A stretch of DNA of 27,611 nucleotides from Proteobacteria bacterium UBA1278 (GTDB taxonomy: Bacteria > Pseudomonadota > Gammaproteobacteria > Comchoanobacterales > Comchoanobacteraceae), in assembly GCA_002308435.1 (NCBI GenBank), contig DBUY01000049.1, positions 8,139 through 35,749 of the forward strand, written 5' to 3'. This document shows positions 15,401 to 23,087 of the stretch, in pieces (position 1 is the stretch's first letter; each line of letters starts with the position of its first letter). The translations under genes were made by a program, and so were the position numbers. Below the pieces are notes generated by a model. That model saw nothing but the letters and a program-made list of their open reading frames with translations. It did no database searches and was not told where the DNA came from.

Positions 15401-18400
15401 TGTTTGAATGTAGTGTTCTAGGTCAAATAGCTCAGCAAAGAATCTATAAACGCTTCTGAGAGTGTTTGTTTCTCTAGCGTTATTGTCATTGAGTTTCTCG
15501 AGAGTATCTATTTTGTTTTCAAGTGTTACGAGGAATGATGGGAAACGCTCTTTCAGTTCAAATGTTTTGATGCAATCAACGCGCTTCTGCCACATATGGG
15601 GATCATTTGGTTGGGTGGTTAAGTCGATAAACTCGTTAAACTTTTCGTATAATCTTTCGAAATTATCCCAGAGTTGTTCATTTTGTTCTCCCTCGTAAAG
15701 TAGTTTTTTTATTTTGATTGTTCTCATATTTTTGTGAACAACGGGACAGCTATCCAATGTGATAACTTTGCTCAGTACTTCGACAACATCAATTCGGTTA
15801 TTGGATAATCTGTCAATGACGTATTCACGTAGTTGAGGTGTATAAGAAGAGTCATTTTGATATTCATGATGCTTGATCAGTGCTTGTATTACTTGATTAT
15901 TTCTGGATTTCGGATTGAGCGCTTGATGTCCCTTTCGGCTCGGTTTTTTCCAATCCATTGACCAACGAGCTAAGTGTTGGGAGAGTTCTCTTAGAGCACG
16001 AACTGTGCATATATCGATGTGGTTATGTTGTGGCGTAATCGACTTTTCGATTGTTTCGTAGAAAATCATGAGAAGATACGCTTTTGTCCATCTATAAAGA
16101 CACTCAGCAATATTTTCTGATTCATTGGCTGCTTCGAATGCAAGTTTCAGTTGGTGGCTAGCTGTCACCACAACCCAATAAATCTCTGGATATTTGTTGA
16201 TGAGATCCGGTCTCTTGTTGGCTATTAAATTCATTTTTTCGACGAGCGTCTCATAGCCACCCTTGAGTTGCTCAAGATTCGGTGCAGGTAGGCAATCAGT
16301 CAAAATAATATGAACTCCATCTTTCTCTGATAGATGTTCTTCTGTCAAACTTGCTTTGTCACTTTCTGACGAAATGAAGATATTTCGGCGCTCGCTAGGT
16401 CGTACAATTTCGCGCTTATCTCTGTGGAAATAATCAAGCTTACAAAGTTGTTCAGAAATGATTTTTTTTGTTTTGTCACTCTGATTCTTGGATATTCCCA
16501 AAAGATTCTGCCAGTGTATTTGTTCATATTTAGTTGTTGGGTAGTCAGATGCATTCGTGTCGTACTCACGCCAATCTGATGCACTCCAGTTTTCGATATT
16601 CAGCTTATCAATGCGATATTTTTCTGTTTGATTGACCTGTGTCTCCTGATCTGTAGTTGCTATGATTTTCTGTATAAGATCGCTTTGAGGGATTTTGGAT
16701 TTTCCAAAAGGGTCATCGTAAATAGATTCGGTTAGTCCTTTCAAACGATTTGTAATGTTTATTTCATGACGGAGATTTTCAACTGACAGCTTATGTAATG
16801 ACCGTATTTTTCTGAGCGTGTCGAACTTGGGTTGTGGTGGTGAAATCTGCAGGGCAAAATGTTCTCTCAGAGTTTTGAAGAGCTCGACTAAATGATCATG
16901 GTCATCTTTGAGTTGATCGCTCAATAACCACAGACAGTGTGTGCATGCAGTCTGTGTTGGTATCCCCATTTGTGCGTATTCGTTTTGTAGGTGCTCTAGT
17001 GTTGTGCGAATCGTTGGAATTTCTGTTTCTGATTTTAAGGCTTCAAGCGTTACTTGTAGCTTGCTTAGCCATTTGCTTAATACGACAAAGTCGTCCTCTT
17101 GTTGTTGACTCGTCGATGACTGTAATATCTGAATAGGTTGTTCGATTAAGCTGTTATTGAGTACTCTTACAGTATTTTCAACAATCCCATTTTCGGATGT
17201 AAGTGCTAAATTTTTAACCAGTTCTATGATAGTAGACCAGTGATCAATCTTTTCAAGGTAGATCAGAGTTTTTGTCTTCGAGGTTGAGTAATCTCGAATA
17301 GATTCCATCAACTCATGGGCCATCGCTAAAAATTTATTTGTGTAGTGACTTAACTCAAACTGAGTATAAAGCTGCTTTATCGTGTCTGAGAGTAGCTGTC
17401 TGACACTGTTATACCTATCTAGATCTTTTTTTTCACAGTCTTTGATCACTTTGAGCTCGTTTTCAAACTGATTTTTTTGCCTGCGTGCTGCCCTGGCATC
17501 TAAATGGTCTTCTTTGCTCAGGCTTTGACTTGTACGATGTGATCGTCTTTGATCGTAGCTTGATTTCGCAGTTTGTATTTTTTGCTGTATATGAAATTTG
17601 TCGCGCTCGTTAGAGCGTCTACAGCTTTCTTCGTCTTGGTTTAAGGCCGTGTCGAGTGCGTTTCTCAGACGCTTAACCTTTGTGTCAAACTGCTGCTCTT
17701 GATCTAAATGATTAGGATTGTGTAACGTGACTGCAACAAAGTAGCTGTGCTCATCAAAGTTTTCTGGCTCAGGGATGAGGACTGTGTCATCCAGTAAAGG
17801 GTTTCCAGCTGTGGGTTGTTCTGGGACGATCGCTCGACTTAAAATATGTTGAACCCTAGTCGGATATACCAACTCTACAGCAAAGTGGATACCATCATTT
17901 TGGCTCATGAATTTTTGCGCGTCATGCTCGATTTTATGGATTATGTTGGCACTTTTTTTCGCGTGGTCTATGTGGTCGGTGTAGGCAGGAAAATAGCAAA
18001 GATCGATGACATCCCAGAACCACTCTGCTTGATAAACGACACTTGGAATCTCGAATTTTTGTAGGTAGTTATTCAGCGTGGGTAAAGCATATAGTGGGGC
18101 TGTATCAGCGCCTTCAGCTTCTTTGTGCCCAAAAATGTCTCGACTAGAGCTGCCGATATGAAATATCTTACCTGCAATGCCATAGTAGTTTGCAGTTGTT
18201 TTGGCCAGAATCATGGTTTGTAGGAAAATCTTACGGTTTAAACTCTGATCTTGTAGGGGGTGTTGGTTTAACCGACAACACTGGCGACATACCTCGCGGG
18301 TTGCGGATATTATGTTGATGATATCAGATCGTAGTTCTTGGAATAACCACAATGTGCTCAAGTGGTGGGTCAAGTTGGGAGCAGTTGATTCGCCATGAAA

Positions 18401-18763
18401 ATCTAATAGTGCATGCAGGTTATGATGGTCGTTTTTGTTTTGTGCGTTGAGTATTGCTTGTATTAACTGTGTGGAGAGTTCGGTTCTAGAACACCCAGTG
18501 ATCCACTCAGTACTTGCCACTGTCTCTTGTATGTAGAGTTGCCGTTCCGTAAGATTTAGCGAAATTGTTTTACGAACCAGCTTATCGATTTCGTCTAGTT
18601 GAGTGGTACAGCTTGACAATGCTTCCTTCAGTTTATTGGTCGTTATTTTAGGGTCACTATTACTGATTTCGTTGATTTGTCTATTGAGCCAGTTGATACA
18701 CTCTCTCAGTTTCGTATTGGCGTGGCTAATGGCGAACCATAAACTGGCAGGATGGTTGAACAT
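12326..18763 (-). CDS. Giant 2145-residue protein of unknown function with Sel1/TPR-like C-terminal region
   Basis: I do not recognise this protein. It is one uninterrupted 6.4 kb frame with normal amino-acid composition, so it is clearly coding. There is no signal peptide and no obvious TM helix, so a soluble protein is expected. Visible parts: an N-terminal helical region with conserved-looking CRQCCRL near residue 157; a very charged, Gln/Arg/Lys-rich, probably coiled-coil stretch at about 355-460; a CTHC near 607; a long mixed central region; and from about 1790 helical repeats, the clearest being AQLLYGICLHHGIGF with GIQYIEKAGG near 1945-1980, which fits the Sel1-like pattern (LG-x-Y-x-x-G-x-G ... 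A-x-x-Y-x-x-A). The tail (SGSRKLSQKSSGKTR) is basic. Sel1-like repeats usually bind proteins, and large repeat proteins of this sort are sometimes secreted effectors or scaffolds; neither is shown here. It has its own promoter and diverges from birA. Confidence 0.9.
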   Translation of the reverse strand: MFNHPASLWFAISHANTKLRECINWLNRQINEISNSDPKITTNKLKEALSSCTTQLDEIDKLVRKTISLNLTERQLYIQETVASTEWITGCSRTELSTQLIQAILNAQNKNDHHNLHALLDFHGESTAPNLTHHLSTLWLFQELRSDIINIISATREVCRQCCRLNQHPLQDQSLNRKIFLQTMILAKTTANYYGIAGKIFHIGSSSRDIFGHKEAEGADTAPLYALPTLNNYLQKFEIPSVVYQAEWFWDVIDLCYFPAYTDHIDHAKKSANIIHKIEHDAQKFMSQNDGIHFAVELVYPTRVQHILSRAIVPEQPTAGNPLLDDTVLIPEPENFDEHSYFVAVTLHNPNHLDQEQQFDTKVKRLRNALDTALNQDEESCRRSNERDKFHIQQKIQTAKSSYDQRRSHRTSQSLSKEDHLDARAARRQKNQFENELKVIKDCEKKDLDRYNSVRQLLSDTIKQLYTQFELSHYTNKFLAMAHELMESIRDYSTSKTKTLIYLEKIDHWSTIIELVKNLALTSENGIVENTVRVLNNSLIEQPIQILQSSTSQQQEDDFVVLSKWLSKLQVTLEALKSETEIPTIRTTLEHLQNEYAQMGIPTQTACTHCLWLLSDQLKDDHDHLVELFKTLREHFALQISPPQPKFDTLRKIRSLHKLSVENLRHEINITNRLKGLTESIYDDPFGKSKIPQSDLIQKIIATTDQETQVNQTEKYRIDKLNIENWSASDWREYDTNASDYPTTKYEQIHWQNLLGISKNQSDKTKKIISEQLCKLDYFHRDKREIVRPSERRNIFISSESDKASLTEEHLSEKDGVHIILTDCLPAPNLEQLKGGYETLVEKMNLIANKRPDLINKYPEIYWVVVTASHQLKLAFEAANESENIAECLYRWTKAYLLMIFYETIEKSITPQHNHIDICTVRALRELSQHLARWSMDWKKPSRKGHQALNPKSRNNQVIQALIKHHEYQNDSSYTPQLREYVIDRLSNNRIDVVEVLSKVITLDSCPVVHKNMRTIKIKKLLYEGEQNEQLWDNFERLYEKFNEFIDLTTQPNDPHMWQKRVDCIKTFELKERFPSFLVTLENKIDTLEKLNDNNARETNTLRSVYRFFAELFDLEHYIQTIIQLESQLTQHLHNNIHFVKNKPDKITLDQFRNNDDVLELRFSEQLPELPEFNTITTESDIIKLVSKPPQSRLVTSLAQLEDTTHGEIIELSDNLIDIRSKDKRAIMHAIAIKSLVVIFKNTEQNKENIERQIAFADNLTIYAYNIPQLLATRDKIKITLHFSAPLKPHQYSCLRNQESSRVSIRQSFDENKSNVTLPITTIRNIAAEEQHNNIIEILVHQVKTVKFLVDTDYDEESDEFKSAMDFVAKVFESVERRDRNRRFAGQITFCFTKLISGAEYENFLIDKPGAIEITYADSSVKPIINTPESMRIYLQQHEYNSYTSRQIDASLVWLYKCQTLTDILCFILTGNIRPIYKNIDSTSRVQHTGINIPSDHEGAAIDFCNILNTNHYNQESYEPYIIDIENKIGPIRQSNYSAVKIHRNSIKPSQILFLSDGANSISLLPHRFVLDTRPTVDPKRDTALQASDSYTGGKTFKIEKRYDPFTTLQIPAYHISLIKLKDPGNKNKQLTEHLSYDLYITGDENEEHGMTPDTLADLALADIENTYEAWHWKNAEHLEQTTVNKILELRKYSEAFKGTKHTLSEPEYKHKISRFRRILREINTSDQQIQNGEVIYKQAHLLYALPWYRTLTESIQLTAHEQQGDHLATLRAQNMTLSVATHKLAGWGESASTIDALIDLARIAELGGPDSIRAKTLIIHALIFGDITYSPVHIQNDPNETCTFSVQLNKKLYTDESEQYQTRVRSHEKIITEQIESSKIDLDDPLLELTKLYQAGDDYAGILMSQIYLADNLAQYRKDTFEDHQNKGCKILLRLVSNNDNTLAQLLYGICLHHGIGFTRFPSRGIQYIEKAGGNYHANYIQILGKDLLAFECGRFSYTYFTKQSVERLTNTQEIAKRIHDRRLLTDLNIRTYTFFRAASHDEEARQNILQIGLLFTIPGVIDEVKAIRCTLDQDRTHKRIEEQIMKGHEILMRNEDLFYIMLKYEPFKRAFLRKINNDEVPRIFSLKQSGSRKLSQKSSGKTR

Positions 18764-18794
18764 GGTTTTATAGTAACTTTTAGTGATTACTGTG

Positions 18795-18823
18795 ATGTTA
18801 AAACCAAATCAGGATCTTGTCAA
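18795..18823 (-). promoter_or_regulatory. Candidate sigma70-type promoter of the giant gene
   Basis: On the minus strand a perfect TTGACA (18818-18823) and a TAACAT (18795-18800) are separated by 17 nt. Transcription would begin near 18788, about 25 nt before the ATG at 18763. No good Shine-Dalgarno site is seen in that leader. Confidence 0.5.
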
Positions 18824-18866
18824 TTGTTGTATATGGCCGCTGTTGGGCCAAAATATTTTATTGATG

Positions 18867-18895
18867 TTGACGTGCTGCTATTGTCAATAGATACT
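18867..18895 (+). promoter_or_regulatory. Candidate sigma70-type promoter of birA
   Basis: TTGACG (18867-18872) and GATACT (18890-18895) with a 17 nt spacer on the plus strand, about 40 nt upstream of the birA ATG. It lies back to back with the giant-gene promoter in the same 171 nt gap. Pattern match only. Confidence 0.4.
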
Positions 18896-18934
18896 CCTTG
18901 AATACAATAGTGTTAGTTCAATGACGTTTGTACA

Positions 18935-19948
18935 ATGGTCACTTCTTCATTACCTTGGTCGTCTGAGGATGAAAAGATACTTTGCTTATCTCAACGTCGT
19001 TTGGTCTGGTCGGTTGCGCGTGTCGCTGAAAATGTCGGCATTTCCGAAGAGAGGGTGCGGCACCGAATCGCACGTTTAGCGGGGATCAATGTGCCTGTGC
19101 GCCTCGAGCGTAATGAGGTGCGATTTTTACGCTATTTGGATCTCCTCTCACCCGATGATCTATGTTTGGCGATGGGTCTGGATAGGCAGGCACTCGTACA
19201 CTGGTGGCAAATCGACTCCACCAATGATGCGTGTTTGCGTTTAGAGACAAATAGCCCTGTCCGTTTTATCGTTGCGGAGTCGCAATCAGCTGGTCGCGGT
19301 CGCCGAAATAACTGTTGGTTTTCTGACTTTGCGGGATCAATACTTTTCTCCTTTCGGCATGTTGCCTCAGTTGACAGTGATTTTCGAATATTCTCCCTAG
19401 TTTTTTCTCTGTTTGTTGTAGAAGCAGTTTCTGCTCACTACCCTGAACTATCTTGTTGGGTAAAGTGGCCAAACGATATCTATCTTGGGGGTAAGAAGTG
19501 GATGGGAATACTCGTAGATATTGTACATGGGATGTCTACTCAAACAATAATTGCGGGTCTTGGGTGCAATATTCGTTCAGATATTGTTGATCAGGTTGAG
19601 TCAGCGGTTGGTTTATCATCACAAACGAATGAAGTGGATAAAAATACGCTAGCCCAGTTGTTAATGCAGGCATGTATCGATGCTTCGATATATTGTGAAA
19701 CGTCTGATTTTTCTGCGCTGGTTAATCGCTACAATCAATATCATCTACATCATGGTCAGGTCATTAACTATCGATTCGAAGATCAGACTCACAATGCAGT
19801 GGTTCTAGGAATTTCAGTTAATGGACATTTGATCGTAAGAAATGGTGATCAAGATTTATATTTACATGCCGAACAAATCTCACATATTCGCTTAGCAAGC
19901 TCAAATCGCAGCGCTGTTTATTCGTTGTCAGACACTCGTGTGAGTTGA
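18935..19948 (+). CDS. birA: Biotin-protein ligase BirA, with N-terminal helix-turn-helix-like region
   Basis: Activates biotin as biotinyl-AMP and attaches it to the carrier protein of acetyl-CoA carboxylase. The ligase domain starts near residue 88 (WWQIDSTNDACLR). It keeps the biotinyl-AMP loop GRGRR (120-124), the core KWPNDIYLGGKKWMGIL (177-193) with Lys188, and a C-terminal SH3-like section (GQVINYRFEDQTHNAVVLGI). About 70 residues before the ligase could form a winged helix (VARVAENVGISEERVRHRIA), as in E. coli BirA, but this part does not look closely like the E. coli repressor domain. It could be a DNA-binding regulator or a different small domain. The last 31 nt overlap the end of rsmJ on the opposite strand. 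Confidence 0.93.
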   Translation: MVTSSLPWSSEDEKILCLSQRRLVWSVARVAENVGISEERVRHRIARLAGINVPVRLERNEVRFLRYLDLLSPDDLCLAMGLDRQALVHWWQIDSTNDACLRLETNSPVRFIVAESQSAGRGRRNNCWFSDFAGSILFSFRHVASVDSDFRIFSLVFSLFVVEAVSAHYPELSCWVKWPNDIYLGGKKWMGILVDIVHGMSTQTIIAGLGCNIRSDIVDQVESAVGLSSQTNEVDKNTLAQLLMQACIDASIYCETSDFSALVNRYNQYHLHHGQVINYRFEDQTHNAVVLGISVNGHLIVRNGDQDLYLHAEQISHIRLASSNRSAVYSLSDTRVS

Positions 19949-20682
19949 TAAATGTCCAGACGCGTTGTTTTTTGCTGTATGCTTCCAGCATTGGGTTTTT
20001 GATGGTTAATTGGCGGGGCACGACGATCTCTCTTGACGACGATTCGGTGTTTGATGATTGTCTGTGCCGTTGACAATAATTCAACCTCGTCACTTTTTTG
20101 TGTATGCTGACTGAGTTTGATGAGCCATTGCATGTCGTTTTTCGGAAGCGAAGTCTGTTTTTTCTGAAAGAATGGATCCATTATTGCGTGCGATAGTGTT
20201 TGCTTTGTTTGTTTAAGCCATGTCTCACTACATTGGTTCACCACTTCCCATTCAATAGTGGCTGCGTGCTGATATTGATGGACAAGTACATTTAAAATCG
20301 CGGCGGTGATTGGGTTTTTCTCGATGCTGATGACTGGATAGCCGTGCATTGCCACGCACAAGCTATCAAAGCCAAACCCGGCTGTCAGGTCTGATACTCT
20401 GAATGTCGTCGTGTTTGGATGTGGTGACTGTTGTAGTCCAAGCGCGCGAAGTAATGGTTGCTTCGTGTTTCCTTGTTGGCTGAGCTGTTTAGCTTTGTCG
20501 ACTAAACTAATCGATAACGGGTTCATGGTATGATTTAAGCAGGCCAGTCGTATATTTGTTTCTGTGATAGACAGATGTATTTTGTCACGTGCGAGTAGAT
20601 CAAAGATTGGGATCACCAATTTTGGGTAGTCTGATTTTTCAGCTGCTGGTGTCACTGAAAAATATTGTGAATAATTGATCAT
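19918..20682 (-). CDS. rsmJ: 16S rRNA (guanine(1516)-N2)-methyltransferase RsmJ
   Basis: Methylates N2 of G1516 in 16S rRNA using S-adenosylmethionine. The SAM site DLTAGFGFDSL (98-108) and the acidic loop ISIEKNPITAAIL match RsmJ rather than generic methyltransferases. The catalytic-type motif MDPFFQKKQTSLPKNDM (168-184) corresponds to the RsmJ signature MDPMFPxKxKSAxxKKxM. Near the C-terminus HRIVVKRDRRAPPI and LDIY are also typical. The 254-residue length is normal. Its ATG overlaps the ctaB stop as ATGA, so it is the last, translationally coupled gene of the cytochrome oxidase assembly operon, an unrelated function carried on that transcript. Its 3' end overlaps birA by 31 nt. Confidence 0.94.
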   Translation of the reverse strand: MINYSQYFSVTPAAEKSDYPKLVIPIFDLLARDKIHLSITETNIRLACLNHTMNPLSISLVDKAKQLSQQGNTKQPLLRALGLQQSPHPNTTTFRVSDLTAGFGFDSLCVAMHGYPVISIEKNPITAAILNVLVHQYQHAATIEWEVVNQCSETWLKQTKQTLSHAIMDPFFQKKQTSLPKNDMQWLIKLSQHTQKSDEVELLSTAQTIIKHRIVVKRDRRAPPINHQKPNAGSIQQKTTRLDIYQLTRVSDNE

Positions 20683-21563
20683 GGTGACTGGTCTATGAGT
20701 AGAATCAGGAAAAGCCCCAAGATATACCAGATGCTAAATCGAAAGACAGCATATGATCGATTGCCTTTCAGCCATAGCTGATAACATAGAAAAAGCCAAC
20801 GTGCATTCAAAATGCAAACGACAGCGAGATAGCGGTAGCCTGCCATGCGTATACAAAACGGAAGTAAGCTGGTTGCAGCAGTCAGTAGCGCATAGGCAAT
20901 GATCGATAAGTGCGTAAATTGTTTGCCGTGTGTGATTGGTAACATAGGCCATTTTGTTTTGGCATAGTCACTACTGTGTTCGAGCGCGAGTGGCCAAAAA
21001 TGAGCTGGCGTCCAGGTAAAAATAATGAGAACTAGTAGTAGGGGTTGGACTGCGATATCTCCGGTGATACATGTCCAGCCTAGTAGTGGTGGCATGGCGC
21101 CGGATAGGCCGCCAATGACGATGTTTTGAGGTGTGGATGGTTTCAGCCATTTGGTATATATGATACTGTACCCGACTGTAGTGGCTAATGTTAGGCCTGC
21201 GCTGAGAAGATTATTCGCGCTGATGAGAATGGCCATACTCATGACGATAACTAGATAAGCAGTTTTTTCAACAAGTTCCGGAGTGATTTTTGCCACAGCG
21301 AGCGGACGTTTTTTTGTTCGACGCATCTTCTTGTCTTCATCCATGTCAAATCGATGATTGAGTGCAGCACTGCCGCAGGCTGCCAGACCGATGCCAGTCA
21401 ATCCGAAAATAACTTGATTAGCTGTGCGAAGAGAATGTGGTGTGATTAGCATGCCGACCAGTGCTGAGAATAACATGACTGCCACGACTTTAATTTTAAA
21501 TACTTTATAAAGCTCAGTCCACTGGCTGCTGTCATGCAACTGATCAGTTAATTGTAGGGACAT
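20679..21563 (-). CDS. ctaB: Protohaem IX farnesyltransferase (haem O synthase)
   Basis: Integral membrane UbiA-family prenyltransferase that adds a farnesyl chain to haem B, giving haem O, the precursor of haem A. The first Asp-rich motif is NHRFDMDEDKKM followed by RRTKKRPLA (residues 69-89), the form typical of CtaB/CyoE (N-x3-D-x-D-x2-M-x-RT-x2-RPL). The second part includes YTKWLKPSTPQNIVIGGLSG and PPLLGW, then FTWTPAHFWPLALEHSSDYA, all family blocks. The 294 residues and multiple TM segments fit. It overlaps ctaA by 20 nt and rsmJ by 4 nt. Haem A synthase upstream makes the aa3-oxidase role more likely than a bo3 oxidase role. Confidence 0.96.
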   Translation of the reverse strand: MSLQLTDQLHDSSQWTELYKVFKIKVVAVMLFSALVGMLITPHSLRTANQVIFGLTGIGLAACGSAALNHRFDMDEDKKMRRTKKRPLAVAKITPELVEKTAYLVIVMSMAILISANNLLSAGLTLATTVGYSIIYTKWLKPSTPQNIVIGGLSGAMPPLLGWTCITGDIAVQPLLLVLIIFTWTPAHFWPLALEHSSDYAKTKWPMLPITHGKQFTHLSIIAYALLTAATSLLPFCIRMAGYRYLAVVCILNARWLFLCYQLWLKGNRSYAVFRFSIWYILGLFLILLIDQSP

Positions 21564-22578
21564 GGCGGGTGAAATGAGGTGTATGGGAGTGGTTGACTTT
21601 TGATAGCTGGGACTTTTGTGTGAGTAGGACGATCACTTGTAATAGTAACCCAAGAGCGACTAGATTATGAAGGAGTGCTGTGCTAATTGGTAAGGTCCAG
21701 ACTACATTAAGAATACCGAGTGCGATTTGTACGATGAACAGGACGGTTAATAATTGGGTTTTTCGGATAAATTGCTGAGTAAGCTGATGGCGCCATTGGT
21801 AGACTTGTGTGATAAGCCATGACATGATTACCGTACAGATAAATGCACCGAAACGATGTGCAATATGTATTGCGATTCTACCGTTACCGGATAATACGCC
21901 GCCTTCATAGGTTCGGAAGCCAAACGGTGCTGTAAATCCTTGGATGAAATAGTGTAGTGGTGCGCCCCACTTGCCTTGACAGGTTGGAAAGTCAGGACAT
22001 ACTAATGCGGCGTAGTTGGCACTCGTCCAGCCACCGAGTATAATTTGAAGCCAAAGCACGACCATGAGTGCCCGAAGACAGGTGGTGATGGTGGTTGGGG
22101 TTGTTAAAATCGGACGTTTTGATGCGTATTGGTTACGATAGTCCAAGGTTAGTAGCGCGGTAATGGTCATTCCTCCTATGAGATGCGGCATCACGGCGAG
22201 TGGATGCAGTCTCCAAGTCACTGTCCACATTCCAAAAGCGGCTTGTAAAATTGTACAAAGCGCAATGAATCGCAAGATCAGGGTATTATCCTTATTTTTT
22301 CGATAAATATTCAACAGTAAAATGCCGATACATAATAGTCCGGCGGCGTATCGATGAATCATCTCTAGCCAAGCTTTGAATGTGTCATTAATACTTAGAG
22401 CAGGTGTTGCGATTTGAGGATGGACAAACCAGTTATGGTAACATTTGGGCCAGTCCGGGCAGCCTAGTCCTGCGTGCTCGAGGCGTGTATAGGCGCCGAG
22501 TCCAACCACAAACAGTGCTGTCATGATTGTTAGTAGGTGCATGCGGCGCAATTTTTCTACTGGGGTCTCTGTTTTCAT
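21544..22578 (-). CDS. ctaA: Haem A synthase (COX15/CtaA)
   Basis: Oxidises the C8 methyl of haem O to a formyl group, producing haem A for cytochrome c oxidase. The 344-residue membrane protein follows the two-half, eight-helix COX15 plan. Conserved histidines are visible at His75 (EMIHRYAAG), His132 (MPHLIGG), His241 (HIAHRFG) and His304 (LLHNLVAL). GAYTRLEHAGLGCPDWPKC has a Cys40/Cys46 pair and ALVCPDFPTC a Cys194/Cys200 pair, the loop cysteines of the bacterial/COX15 type. It starts as an ATGA overlap with the gene before it. Together with ctaB and SURF1 it forms a complete haem-A insertion module, but the oxidase subunits themselves are outside the window. Confidence 0.97.
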   Translation of the reverse strand: MKTETPVEKLRRMHLLTIMTALFVVGLGAYTRLEHAGLGCPDWPKCYHNWFVHPQIATPALSINDTFKAWLEMIHRYAAGLLCIGILLLNIYRKNKDNTLILRFIALCTILQAAFGMWTVTWRLHPLAVMPHLIGGMTITALLTLDYRNQYASKRPILTTPTTITTCLRALMVVLWLQIILGGWTSANYAALVCPDFPTCQGKWGAPLHYFIQGFTAPFGFRTYEGGVLSGNGRIAIHIAHRFGAFICTVIMSWLITQVYQWRHQLTQQFIRKTQLLTVLFIVQIALGILNVVWTLPISTALLHNLVALGLLLQVIVLLTQKSQLSKVNHSHTPHFTRHVPTIN

Positions 22579-23087
22579 ATGCGCGAGAGCTTCAGAAGTT
22601 TTCTGAGGTCGAAATCAATATCGCGTAAGTCATTCTGCTCGTCGTAGCACATGACTGCCTGATTATCAGGATTGATGATGAAGAGTGTGCAGGCATTAGC
22701 GTTCTTGCTTTTCATCTCTCGAAGTGTGAGTAAAGTACTGTTGTGGACGAGTAGGGTCTCCCAAGCACTGGATATCTGCTGCTCAGTGGGTCGTGTGGCA
22801 ATGACGCTGAGGTGTACACGTTGATTATCTTTTCCGAGTGCGAGCCATCTTTTCTCAAGTGTTTGGTATTTTTGTTGATTGTGTGTCGTCGATTCAAGTG
22901 AGGCAATCTGCCAGTAATCATTTTTTTGTTTGGTAACTGCGATGGGGGGGGTAAGCAGAGTGCCCCTGGTGCGGTATTGTAGTTTCCCGTACCCAGAATT
23001 ATACAATAAATGAGCGAGCACAATAGGTGCTAAAAACACCAAGAGAATGGCATAAAGTGTTCGGTTGTTGTTTTTCCTTAGATGCAT
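22575..23087 (-). CDS. Hypothetical membrane-anchored protein of the cytochrome oxidase assembly operon
   Basis: A 170-residue protein with one N-terminal TM helix (LYAILLVFLAPIVLAHLLY, residues 11-29) and a soluble, probably periplasmic domain. Proteins of this size between SURF1 and ctaA in gammaproteobacterial cox clusters are often annotated only as conserved cytochrome oxidase-associated proteins. Shared features here are RGTLLTPPIAV after the helix, a W-containing strand, and the end DIDFDLRKLLKLSRI. The fold looks SCO/thioredoxin-like, with FIINPDNQAVMCYD as a late strand pair. The CxxxC metal/thiol motif of SCO proteins is absent, so copper chaperone or thiol activity is not expected by that route. 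The coding strand has a run of eight C residues in the TPP codons. It overlaps SURF1 by 10 nt. Confidence 0.75.
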   Translation of the reverse strand: MHLRKNNNRTLYAILLVFLAPIVLAHLLYNSGYGKLQYRTRGTLLTPPIAVTKQKNDYWQIASLESTTHNQQKYQTLEKRWLALGKDNQRVHLSVIATRPTEQQISSAWETLLVHNSTLLTLREMKSKNANACTLFIINPDNQAVMCYDEQNDLRDIDFDLRKLLKLSRI

